Shown here: one piece after another, positions 16,666 through 23,551 of the stretch
Layout: each line of letters begins with the position of its first letter
How positions within the stretch are numbered: position 1 is the stretch's first letter
Source of the DNA: Bacteroidota bacterium
GTDB taxonomy: Bacteria > Bacteroidota > Bacteroidia > Bacteroidales > Bacteroidaceae
Assembly (NCBI GenBank): GCA_023426145.1
Contig: JAFABG010000020.1
Span: forward strand, 1-31,681
Reading direction: 5' to 3'
DNA length: 31,681 nt
The notes under the pieces: generated by a model
Database searches by the model: none
The model's input: only the letters and a program-made list of their open reading frames with translations
Told to the model about the DNA's origin: nothing
Made by a program: the position numbers and the translations under genes

Positions 16666-16687
16666 CGTTATCTTTTTGAAGATAACG
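16666..16687 (-). promoter_or_regulatory. Putative ModE operator upstream of porin-modA
   Basis: A perfect dyad, CGTTATCTT-N4-AAGATAACG, lies 51 bp upstream of the porin start and 42 bp after the modE stop. ModE boxes in other bacteria are palindromes with CGnTAT/ATAnCG half-sites, which this matches. The gene immediately upstream encodes a ModE-type protein. Confidence 0.65.
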
Positions 16688-16728
16688 ATTTGATTTAAAA
16701 AAGTGGAACACACATCCACTTAAACACA

Positions 16729-17085
16729 CTAAATCAAGCACCCTTCCAGTCCATCATTCATAGCAAACAAGCTTCGGTTAAACTCATCTCTTTTATTCTC
16801 ATATAAATCAACTAGTAGTTTTCCGTATCCCCCTACTCTACATCCTCCACCATCTTTCCCCCCTTTTTTCTTAATCAGTATCGGCACCGGTGAAATTCGA
16901 TTCATCTTATCTGTCAATGTCCAAGCCTGCTGATAAGAGATTTCACATTTCCGCGCAGCAGCATTTATTGAACCTTCAGTAATTAAAGCCTTAAGTAAAG
17001 CATATTGAAGTTCCCCTAAAAAAAGCTCACCACTCTTATAAATTGCAAATGCTCCCTTTATTTGGAATGCTTTGTTTTTTTCCAT
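16729..17085 (-). CDS. modE: ModE-type regulator, DNA-binding domain only
   Basis: This 118-residue protein matches the N-terminal winged helix-turn-helix of ModE: LQYALLKALITEGSINAAARKC followed by ISYQQAWTLTDKMNRISPVPIL and the wing GGKDGGGCRVGGYGKLLVDLYE. It stops where the tandem Mop molybdate-binding domains of Escherichia coli ModE (262 residues) would begin. It therefore probably cannot sense molybdate through Mop domains. The likely target is the dyad at 16666-16687. It is divergent from the nifA-like gene and has a candidate sigma-54 promoter at 17126-17142. Confidence 0.85.
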   Translation of the reverse strand: MEKNKAFQIKGAFAIYKSGELFLGELQYALLKALITEGSINAAARKCEISYQQAWTLTDKMNRISPVPILIKKKGGKDGGGCRVGGYGKLLVDLYENKRDEFNRSLFAMNDGLEGCLI

Positions 17086-17125
17086 ATCTGCAGCAACTAT
17101 TCAATTTTCAATTCACTTTTCTCTT

Positions 17126-17142
17126 TTCAATTACCATGCCAA
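17126..17142 (-). promoter_or_regulatory. Candidate sigma-54 promoter for modE
   Basis: The minus strand reads TTGGCATGGTAATTGAA. Compared with TTGGCACGnnnnTTGCA it has one mismatch in the -24 block and one in the -12 block (GA for GC), at the exact 10-base spacing. It would start transcription about 30 bases before the modE ATG. It faces away from the adjacent sigma-54 activator gene. Confidence 0.4.
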
Positions 17143-17318
17143 AAAACAAACAGCACTCATTTTCAATCATTTACAAAACACCACATAGGAAAGAACTTAC
17201 ATAAATGTGATAAATTTGAAGAGAATACTACATTTTTGCATATCAATTCATACCATATAGAAACCAAAAAAGTAAATATAGTACCATTATGAGGTAATAA
17301 TAATATTTTTTAGATCAT

Positions 17319-17351
17319 TTTGTCGCAATTTAAAAATAAACGCTATATTTG
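17319..17351 (+). promoter_or_regulatory. Bacteroidetes housekeeping promoter of the nifA-like gene
   Basis: TTTG (17319-17322) and TATATTTG (17344-17351) match the -33 TTTG and -7 TAnnTTTG elements with a 21-bp gap. Transcription would begin near 17358. That excludes the upstream TTG at 17320 as start codon and supports the ATG at 17386. Confidence 0.7.
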
Positions 17352-17385
17352 CGATTATTTAATAACCGCGATAAAACAAAATGGT

Positions 17386-18963
17386 ATGGCAATGCTTCGA
17401 ACATGTCCAATGTGCGAACAAGATTGCGAAGCAAAACAAGAACTCGACTTTTTGATGGATATCGGTATCGAACTCTCAAAAAGCTCCGTCAATCTTAATA
17501 GCATAATTAAACGCCTTAAAAGGCAATTGAGCGCAACCTGTGTCATTCTCACATTGCTCAATCGATCAACGAATAAAATATTTGTAGAAGAATCCTTCGG
17601 TCCACTCGATCAAGATTTGAGTAAACTAACTTATGAAATCGGGGAAGGGATTATAGGGCAAGTTGTGCAAAGTGGCGAACCTAAAATCATTCGTAGCATA
17701 GCAGAATCGAAAGAGTATTTAAACAAACTTCACTTCCCCAGCAAAGCAAATAATCGAGATATTTCGTTTATGTGCATACCAGTTCGGGAAAAAGGGAAAG
17801 TGATTGGCACATTAAGTGCACACAAAATTTATTATGGCCAGCTTGACTTCAAACACAATATACAGTTATTGAATATAGTAAGTGCCATGATTGCCCGTAC
17901 AGCGAGGAGGCAGTATGAGCTCAGACAAGAGATAGACTCTCTAAAAAAAGAGAATAAAGAATTACGCAAAGCCATCACCGATCAGTCCTTCCCCAGCATT
18001 GAAGGAAATTCAAGCAAATTAAAGGAAGTCTTTAATCTGATCAAGAGCGTAGCACCAACCAGCACAACAGTGTTACTACGAGGAGAAAGTGGTGTAGGTA
18101 AAGAGCTGGTAGCCGATGCCATACACTACTCAAGCCTGAGAAAAGACAAACCCTACATCAAAGTGAATTGCGCCGCTCTCCCGGAAAGCTTAATTGAGAG
18201 CGAACTCTTTGGACACGAAAAAGGAGCATTCACCGGAGCCGATGCACAACGCATCGGTCGTTTCGAAGCCGCCAATGGAGGTACGCTTTTTTTGGACGAA
18301 TTTGGAGATATACCTGCTAATGTACAAGTGAAACTCTTGCGAGTGATTCAGCAAAAAGAGATTGAACGCTTGGGCAGTACAAAATCTATCAAAATAGATG
18401 TTAGAGTGATCTGTGCCACCAACCGTAATTTAGAAGCTATGATTACCGATGGCACATTCAGAGAAGATTTATACTATCGAATCAATGTATTCCCTATCTA
18501 TATTCCCTCTTTGAAAGAAAGGTTACATGATATTCCCACACTTGCCGACTATTTTATAACCCGATTCAACAAAAAAAACGAGCGAAACATCAAGCGAATT
18601 ACCGCATCAGCTATTGATTGTCTCATGGTGTATCACTGGCCAGGCAACATTAGGGAACTCGAGAACTGCATTGAAAGAGCCTGCATATTGAGTACCGATG
18701 ATGTAATTCACACCTACAATCTTCCTCCTACCTTGCAAACAGCCGTCTCCAGTGAAACCAAACAGAACGGGACGTTAGACATTATTTTAGGAAAAATTGA
18801 GAAGCAAGCCATCAAGGATGCACTAATCGCATCCAATGGCAATGTGGCCAAGTCAGCTGCTGTATTGGGAATTACCGAGCGAATCATGGGGCTCAGAATT
18901 AAAAAATACGATATTGACATCAAGCAATTAAAACGAAAAAATAACAATGAACATCAAGATTGA
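17386..18963 (+). CDS. nifA: NifA-like sigma-54-dependent activator (GAF-AAA+-Fis)
   Basis: This 525-residue enhancer-binding protein would open sigma-54 promoters of the nif genes. The GAF sensor domain spans about residues 15-175 (YEIGEGIIGQVVQSGEPKII). A coiled linker follows, then the AAA+ domain with Walker A GESGVGKE (233-240), sigma-54-contacting GAFTGA (280-285), Walker B LFLDEFGD (about 301-308) and the WPGNIRELENCIERA motif. A Fis-type helix-turn-helix closes it (NVAKSAAVLGITERIMGLRIKKY). The ATG at 17386 fits the promoter at 17319-17351; a TTG 66 bp upstream is rejected. The N-terminus has three close cysteines (C7, C10, C14 in CPMCEQDC), while the inter-domain Cys motif of oxygen-sensitive proteobacterial NifA is not evident. 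Position opposite the nif-mod genes makes NifA the best name. Confidence 0.9.
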   Translation: MAMLRTCPMCEQDCEAKQELDFLMDIGIELSKSSVNLNSIIKRLKRQLSATCVILTLLNRSTNKIFVEESFGPLDQDLSKLTYEIGEGIIGQVVQSGEPKIIRSIAESKEYLNKLHFPSKANNRDISFMCIPVREKGKVIGTLSAHKIYYGQLDFKHNIQLLNIVSAMIARTARRQYELRQEIDSLKKENKELRKAITDQSFPSIEGNSSKLKEVFNLIKSVAPTSTTVLLRGESGVGKELVADAIHYSSLRKDKPYIKVNCAALPESLIESELFGHEKGAFTGADAQRIGRFEAANGGTLFLDEFGDIPANVQVKLLRVIQQKEIERLGSTKSIKIDVRVICATNRNLEAMITDGTFREDLYYRINVFPIYIPSLKERLHDIPTLADYFITRFNKKNERNIKRITASAIDCLMVYHWPGNIRELENCIERACILSTDDVIHTYNLPPTLQTAVSSETKQNGTLDIILGKIEKQAIKDALIASNGNVAKSAAVLGITERIMGLRIKKYDIDIKQLKRKNNNEHQD

Positions 18964-19432
18964 ACAACCCGATTTAGAGATCTGTGATTTCACCAATCCG
19001 CTCCACTGCACGAAACTATGTGAGTTGATCGACGAATACATTGCTCATCCCATGGGAGGAGGTGAACCATTGACCAATAGACAAAAGTTACATTTAGTCG
19101 ACGGGCTCGAATCCCATCCTAACGCTATTGTACTCTTTGTACTACACAAAGAAGAAATAGTTGGAGTAATCAACGCTTTTATCAATTTCTCGACTTTTGC
19201 CTGTCAACCCATGATCAATATACATGATCTTTTTGTTAGCGCAAACTACCGTAAAAAAGGGTTGGGAAGAATATTGCTGCAAGGCATAGAAGATATAGCA
19301 CATCAATTAAAATGCGCTAAAATCACCCTAGAAGTCAGAAAGGATAATGAAGCTGCACAACTGCTTTACTATTCCGAAGGTTTTGACCAAGGAACGAATC
19401 CGATGCATTTTTGGACGAAATATATAAAATAA
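18947..19432 (+). CDS. GNAT-family N-acetyltransferase
   Basis: This 161-residue protein has the acetyl-CoA-binding motif RKKGLGRILLQGIE, preceded by the strand MINIHDLFVSANY and followed by ITLEVRKDNEAAQLLYYSEGF, the classic GNAT motifs A and B. The acceptor is unknown. Its ATG lies inside the end of the nifA-like gene (17-bp overlap), so it is translationally coupled and expressed with the activator. Regulation of a nitrogen-fixation protein by acetylation is conceivable but unsupported beyond position. Confidence 0.85.
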   Translation: MNIKIEQPDLEICDFTNPLHCTKLCELIDEYIAHPMGGGEPLTNRQKLHLVDGLESHPNAIVLFVLHKEEIVGVINAFINFSTFACQPMINIHDLFVSANYRKKGLGRILLQGIEDIAHQLKCAKITLEVRKDNEAAQLLYYSEGFDQGTNPMHFWTKYIK

Positions 19433-19442
19433 AAAAAAGAAT

Positions 19443-19868
19443 ATGGATACAATAGAATCAATATGGGAAGAACAAGCCATAAGCCTATTCAGTGAAGGTA
19501 AAGGCTACATGAAGACATTAGAAAAGCATTTGGAAACACCGAGTCGTTTCAACAACGACACGCTTTTCAATATTGCCGTACTCAGCCTGGAAAAGATGTT
19601 CGTTGCTTTACTTGCACACCACGAAGTCGAAGCACTCCATCACACACCGATGGCTCTTTTCAGAGAAGCCCAATCCGTCAACCCCGGACTTACTGATGAC
19701 ATGAAGCAAACAGCTAAACTTATTGCTTCACACGAATCAATTTGCTCGCTTGACGATAAAGGTTACACCACCCCGACAGATGATGAAATGAAACGAATCA
19801 TATGTGGGCTGATCGAAATGAAAGATTTCATTGGCAGCATTCTGATAAACTCATCCACCCGTTCCTAG
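19443..19868 (+). CDS. Small helical protein, possibly HEPN-like
   Basis: I do not recognise this 141-residue protein with confidence. It appears all alpha-helical. The segment NDTLFNIAVLSLEKMFVALLAHHEVEALHHTPMALFREAQ resembles the first two helices of HEPN-domain proteins (Glu-Lys, then a His-rich turn), but the ribonuclease RxxxxH motif is not seen. It begins 10 bp after the acetyltransferase and is the last gene of the nifA-led operon, ending within a terminator hairpin. Confidence 0.7.
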   Translation: MDTIESIWEEQAISLFSEGKGYMKTLEKHLETPSRFNNDTLFNIAVLSLEKMFVALLAHHEVEALHHTPMALFREAQSVNPGLTDDMKQTAKLIASHESICSLDDKGYTTPTDDEMKRIICGLIEMKDFIGSILINSSTRS

Positions 19869-19893
19869 ACACACTGCTAATAAGAACGGGTGG
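19855..19893. terminator. Bidirectional terminator between convergent genes
   Basis: CCACCCGTTC (19855-19864) pairs perfectly with GAACGGGTGG (19884-19893) across a 19-base loop that contains the stop of the 19443-19868 gene. A TTTTTT run follows about 16 bases later on the plus strand. It separates the nifA operon from the convergent oxidoreductase gene. Confidence 0.6.
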
Positions 19894-19912
19894 AGATGTC
19901 TTAATTCGTTTT

Positions 19913-20518
19913 TTAGAAAGATTCAGCTAGTTCAACAGCCTTCTCATAGGCACTGTTTAACAAAGCTTCAGTATCTTCAGTCACAATGTCGAGGCGATCC
20001 GTAGCAATGGTTACATAATCAGATACGCCCAAGAATCTAAATATATTACGCAAATATTTATCTCCCATTTCCAACGTATCCATAGCTTCAAAAGAATAAT
20101 CACCGCCACGGCTGATAATATTGACCGCTTTCTTATTCTGGCACAACCCCATCGGTCCCTGGTCAGTATAAGTAAAGGTGACCCCACTAATGGCAATACA
20201 ATCTACGTAAGCTTTGAGTATGGCAGGAATACCCAAATTCCATAACGGTTCAGCTATAACATACTTATCGGCTTCAAGAAACTGATAAGCAAATTTTAAA
20301 ACAGGGTGATTTCTATCTTTGCGAATCACCGCTTGACGCATCTCTTCGAGCCCTCCTTTCGGTAAAAAAGGGATTTTGGCATCATACAAATCTAACTCAA
20401 CAATCTCGTCATCGGAATTCTTCTTCTTATAAGTCTCAATAAATTTATCTGCAATCTTAAAAGTTCTGGACTCTCCATCAGCTTTAGCATTAGCTTTGAT
20501 ATATAAAACTTTACTCAT
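19913..20518 (-). CDS. azoR: FMN-dependent NADH-azoreductase / quinone oxidoreductase (AzoR type)
   Basis: This 201-residue flavodoxin-fold oxidoreductase transfers two electrons from NADH to quinones or azo dyes. Diagnostic stretches are VLYIKANAKADGESRTFKIADKF at the N-terminus (FMN phosphate site), the EPLWNLGIPAILKAYVDCI loop, TFTYTDQGPMGL, and IISRGGDYS before the C-terminal IFRFLGVSDY. The physiological role is likely detoxification of quinones. It is convergent with the nifA operon and probably monocistronic. Confidence 0.88.
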   Translation of the reverse strand: MSKVLYIKANAKADGESRTFKIADKFIETYKKKNSDDEIVELDLYDAKIPFLPKGGLEEMRQAVIRKDRNHPVLKFAYQFLEADKYVIAEPLWNLGIPAILKAYVDCIAISGVTFTYTDQGPMGLCQNKKAVNIISRGGDYSFEAMDTLEMGDKYLRNIFRFLGVSDYVTIATDRLDIVTEDTEALLNSAYEKAVELAESF

Positions 20519-20545
20519 ATAATTTGATTAAACTAATTTAAATTC

Positions 20546-20563
20546 AGCCATCATTCGATGGCT
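20546..20563 (-). terminator. Short hairpin downstream of the RNA methyltransferase gene
   Basis: AGCCATC-ATTC-GATGGCT is a perfect 7-bp stem lying 56 bases past the stop of the leftward methyltransferase gene and 28 bases before the azoR start. The minus strand after it is AT-rich (GAATTTAAATT) but has no clean T-run. It may be a weak terminator or an operator for azoR. Confidence 0.35.
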
Positions 20564-20618
20564 AGCAATGTATTAGTAACGCAGAATACAAGTCCTTTGT
20601 TTTACTAAAAAACGTTTC

Positions 20619-21425
20619 TCAGCCTCGTGGAGCCCGTAGTTGCCAGAAAGCGACCGCTGCCGCCGCAGCCACATTTAGCGAATCCACCCCATGCGCCATA
20701 GGGATGCGAACCACATAATCAGCCACCTCAATAGTTTCTTTCGAAAGTCCCTCACCTTCTGTACCCATCACAATAGCCAGTTTCGGTTCAGTGGTCAAAA
20801 CGGCATCATCAATTGAAATGGAACGATCCGTAAGCGCCATAGCTGCCGTACGGAAACCAAGCTGATTCAAATCGCTGAGCGAACCGTCGAGCCAAGTCCA
20901 CGGCACAAGAAACACCGATCCCATCGAAACCCTTACCGCACGTCGATTCAAAGGATCACAAGAACTACGCGTCAACAAAACAGCATCCACACCTAAGGCA
21001 GCTGCCGAACGAAAAATAGCACCAATGTTAGTGGTGTCAACCACGCTGTCGATGACAACAATCCGCCGAGCATCCCTACAAACTTCCTCCAACGGAAGTG
21101 GTGCCGGCCGACGCATAGCACAAAGAACACCTCTTGTCAACACATAACCCGTAAGAGTAGCCAGCAGCTCTCTGCCCCCTGTATAAACAGGGATATCGCC
21201 ACAACGTTCAATCAATTCGGAAGCATCACCCGTGATATGTTTACCCTCACACAGCATAGCTACAGGTTCATAACCCGCATCCAATGCTCGCTCAATCACC
21301 TTAGGACTTTCCACAATAAAAACACCCTTATCGGGTTCGATGCGATTGCGTAACTGTGCTTCTGTGAGCGTACTGAAGAGCTCAACTCCTGGATGAGATA
21401 AAGACGATATTTCAATAATAGGCAT
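20619..21425 (-). CDS. TrmH/SpoU-family RNA 2'-O-methyltransferase
   Basis: This 268-residue protein methylates ribose 2'-OH groups in rRNA or tRNA. The three SPOUT motifs are present: motif 1 DTTNIGAIFRSAAALGVDAVLL, motif 2 LAIVMGTEGEGLS and motif 3 VRIPMAHGVDSLNVAAAAAV. The N-terminal part (residues 1-95) resembles the substrate-binding domain of this family, with FIVESPKVIERALDAGYEP. The exact RNA target cannot be told from sequence. A -7 element lies at 21474-21481. Confidence 0.9.
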   Translation of the reverse strand: MPIIEISSLSHPGVELFSTLTEAQLRNRIEPDKGVFIVESPKVIERALDAGYEPVAMLCEGKHITGDASELIERCGDIPVYTGGRELLATLTGYVLTRGVLCAMRRPAPLPLEEVCRDARRIVVIDSVVDTTNIGAIFRSAAALGVDAVLLTRSSCDPLNRRAVRVSMGSVFLVPWTWLDGSLSDLNQLGFRTAAMALTDRSISIDDAVLTTEPKLAIVMGTEGEGLSKETIEVADYVVRIPMAHGVDSLNVAAAAAVAFWQLRAPRG

Positions 21426-21473
21426 ACTATTATAAATTACTTCCGATTAAACATCTAATTTTCCTATGCCGTG

Positions 21474-21481
21474 CAAAGATA
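21474..21481 (-). promoter_or_regulatory. -7 element of the RNA methyltransferase gene
   Basis: The minus strand reads TATCTTTG, a perfect TAnnTTTG. No TTTG is found at the usual 19-21 bp upstream; the nearest is 13 bp away. Transcription would begin about 40 bases before the ATG. Confidence 0.4.
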
Positions 21482-21596
21482 ATGATTTCAGAATCAAAAC
21501 ATAAATATTCTTTTTTGCTCTACAGTTTTTGATATTCTAGAAAATACGCCTATTTTTAGATACGAAAGGAGCTCATCAAAGAAGAGTAACAAGTAA

Positions 21597-21770
21597 CCCG
21601 CAGACTGCAATATCAGCGATTTGATTGCAAATATCGAATATAACAACAGTACCGTTTCAACCAGTAAAATTCATTCAATCTTCGATTATCTCTATGAGCA
21701 AGATACCGATGCCCGCATTTCATATTTAAATGGCGTTACAATTTTCTGTATCCAATATATCATTAAATAA
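21597..21770 (+). pseudogene. Startless reading-frame remnant
   Basis: In the 388-bp gap before hipB, bases 21597-21770 stay open for 57 codons between two stops without any ATG. The peptide has normal amino-acid composition, for example SKIHSIFDYLYEQDTDARIS near its middle and YLNGVTIFCIQYIIK at the end. It looks like the decayed tail of a lost gene, but I do not recognise the family, and chance is not excluded. The rest of the gap shows only a weak promoter-like TACCTTTA at 21782-21789 before hipB. Confidence 0.3.
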
Positions 21771-21813
21771 ATAAAAAGTGCTACCTTTACATATTATATG
21801 ATAAGTTGTAGTT

Positions 21814-22134
21814 ATGGCAAAGAATACAATGGGTACTAAGTTGCCTCGAAAATTGGAGCAGAAAATGCAAATAGTAGGAGAGCAGATTAAATTGGCTCGC
21901 CTACGGAGGAATCTGAGTGTGGCTCAGGTGGCTGAACGTGCTACTTGTTCTCCACTGACCGTATCTCGGATAGAGAAAGGCACACCGACAGTGGCAATCG
22001 GCATTTACTTACGTGTGCTGTATGCTTTGCAACTTGATGATGATATTCTGTGGCTGGCCAAAGAGGATAAATTGGGGAAAGCTTTGCAGGATTTGAGTTT
22101 GAAGACAAGAGAACGTGCATCAAAAAAGGAATAG
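21814..22134 (+). CDS. hipB: HipB-like antitoxin, XRE-type DNA-binding protein
   Basis: This 106-residue protein has a helix-turn-helix of the Cro/XRE type at about residues 18-72: GEQIKLARLRRNLSVAQVAERA, TCSPLTVSRIEKGTPTVAIG, then LRVLYALQLDDDI. The unstructured basic tail (KTRERASKKE) is typical of HipB. It would repress the operon and neutralise HipA. Only 3 bp separate it from hipA. Confidence 0.85.
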   Translation: MAKNTMGTKLPRKLEQKMQIVGEQIKLARLRRNLSVAQVAERATCSPLTVSRIEKGTPTVAIGIYLRVLYALQLDDDILWLAKEDKLGKALQDLSLKTRERASKKE

Positions 22135-22137
22135 GCG

Positions 22138-23385
22138 ATGAAGAAACTATATGTTTATGCTGATTTTGATTGGCTGAAGGAAATAGAACTCATTGGCGAG
22201 TTAGGGTACGAATCACTTCGTGGATCAGATAGCTATTGCTTTACACTTAGCGATGAATGGTTGAAAAAGCATGGTGATTTGTTTTTGAGTGATGACTTGA
22301 ACAATTATCCAGGCCAACAATATACGCAGCCTGAAAAAGATATATTCGGATGTTTCTCTGATGCATTACCCGATCGTTGGGGGCGAACTCTGTTGTTGCG
22401 ACGAGAGCAACTTACAGCAATCGAAGAAAAGCGACCTATACGACGATTATCTTCATTCGATTTCCTCACCAATATCGATGACTTCTCCCGAATGGGGGCT
22501 TTCCGTTTCAAGGAAGACCCCAATGGAGAGTTTATAAATGTGAGTGAGTCGTTGAAAGTTCCACCTTTAACGGATATGAGAGATTTGATTGCGGCCAGTG
22601 CGGAGATTGAGAAAAGTGAAGAAGATGACGTGCTGCCCGACAGAAAGTGGATTGCACAACTCGTACAACCGGGCTCTTCATTGGGAGGAGCAAGACCGAA
22701 AGCCAGTGTGATAGATACAGATAAAACACTATACATCGCTAAGTTTCCTTCACGCAAGGATGATTACGATGTCGGGCTTTGGGAACATTTCAGCCATCTT
22801 CTCGCCATTAAAGCTGGTATAAATGCAGCGAAAACAAAAGTTATTACTACAGGTCAAAAATATCATGCCTTGCTTTCTGAGCGTTTTGACAGAACCAAAG
22901 ATGGGAAACGGATTCATTTTGCTTCTGCAATGACTTTGTTGGGACTGAATGACGGAGATAATGCGACCACAGGACACGGCTATCTGGATATAGTTGATTT
23001 CATTATTCAGAATTGTACAGATGTCGAATGCAATTTACAGGAACTCTATCGCCGTGTGGCTTTCAATATCTGCATCGGGAACAGCGATGACCATTTCCGC
23101 AATCATGGTTTTCTTTTGACCGCAAAAGGTTGGACGCTTTCTCCTGCATACGACATGAATCCCACTCTGAATGAATATCAAAGTCTGCTTATTTCGTCTA
23201 ATTCCAACAAAGCAGACCTTAATGTTTTGCTTGAAGCTTGTGGGGACTATATGGTAAACCGCAAAACAGCCGAACAGATTATTTCAGAGGTTGTTGGAAC
23301 GATGAAAGGATGGCGAGAATTGGCATTGCGATTGGGCATATCTAAACGAGAGATGGATATGTTTTCTGGGGTGTTAGATAGGTGA
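22138..23385 (+). CDS. hipA: HipA-like serine/threonine kinase toxin
   Basis: This 415-residue kinase toxin resembles HipA, which in Escherichia coli phosphorylates glutamyl-tRNA synthetase and causes persistence. It has the N-terminal DALPDRWGR region, SSLGGARPKASV (ATP-loop), YIAKFPSRKDDYDVGLWEH, LLSERFDR, the catalytic NICIGNSDDHFRNHGFL and metal-binding SPAYDMNP. All catalytic motifs look intact. With hipB it forms a type II toxin-antitoxin pair beside a restriction system, an association common in defence-gene neighbourhoods. The target in this organism is unknown. Confidence 0.88.
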   Translation: MKKLYVYADFDWLKEIELIGELGYESLRGSDSYCFTLSDEWLKKHGDLFLSDDLNNYPGQQYTQPEKDIFGCFSDALPDRWGRTLLLRREQLTAIEEKRPIRRLSSFDFLTNIDDFSRMGAFRFKEDPNGEFINVSESLKVPPLTDMRDLIAASAEIEKSEEDDVLPDRKWIAQLVQPGSSLGGARPKASVIDTDKTLYIAKFPSRKDDYDVGLWEHFSHLLAIKAGINAAKTKVITTGQKYHALLSERFDRTKDGKRIHFASAMTLLGLNDGDNATTGHGYLDIVDFIIQNCTDVECNLQELYRRVAFNICIGNSDDHFRNHGFLLTAKGWTLSPAYDMNPTLNEYQSLLISSNSNKADLNVLLEACGDYMVNRKTAEQIISEVVGTMKGWRELALRLGISKREMDMFSGVLDR

Positions 23386-23467
23386 TGTAAATAGATAAAT
23401 TTTGAAAGTTAATTAGCATTCTACGATATTATTTGGTTATATAGTAAGATATTAAAACTATATTTTC

Positions 23468-23497
23468 TTTGAATACATCAAAAAAAATGTAACTTTG
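23468..23497 (+). promoter_or_regulatory. Promoter of the type I restriction operon
   Basis: TTTG (23468-23471) and TAACTTTG (23490-23497) fit the Bacteroidetes -33/-7 consensus with an 18-bp gap. It lies 55 bases before the hsdR start and would drive hsdRMS. Confidence 0.6.
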
Positions 23498-23551
23498 AAC
23501 TCTTTTATCCTTAATCATTAGGATTATAGAATAAAATTACACCTAATTAAC

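Noticed and set aside
17320..17385. TTG start at 17320 for the nifA-like gene, adding 22 residues
   Set aside because: A housekeeping promoter at 17319-17351 overlaps this stretch, and the ATG at 17386 follows the expected start site by about 28 bases.
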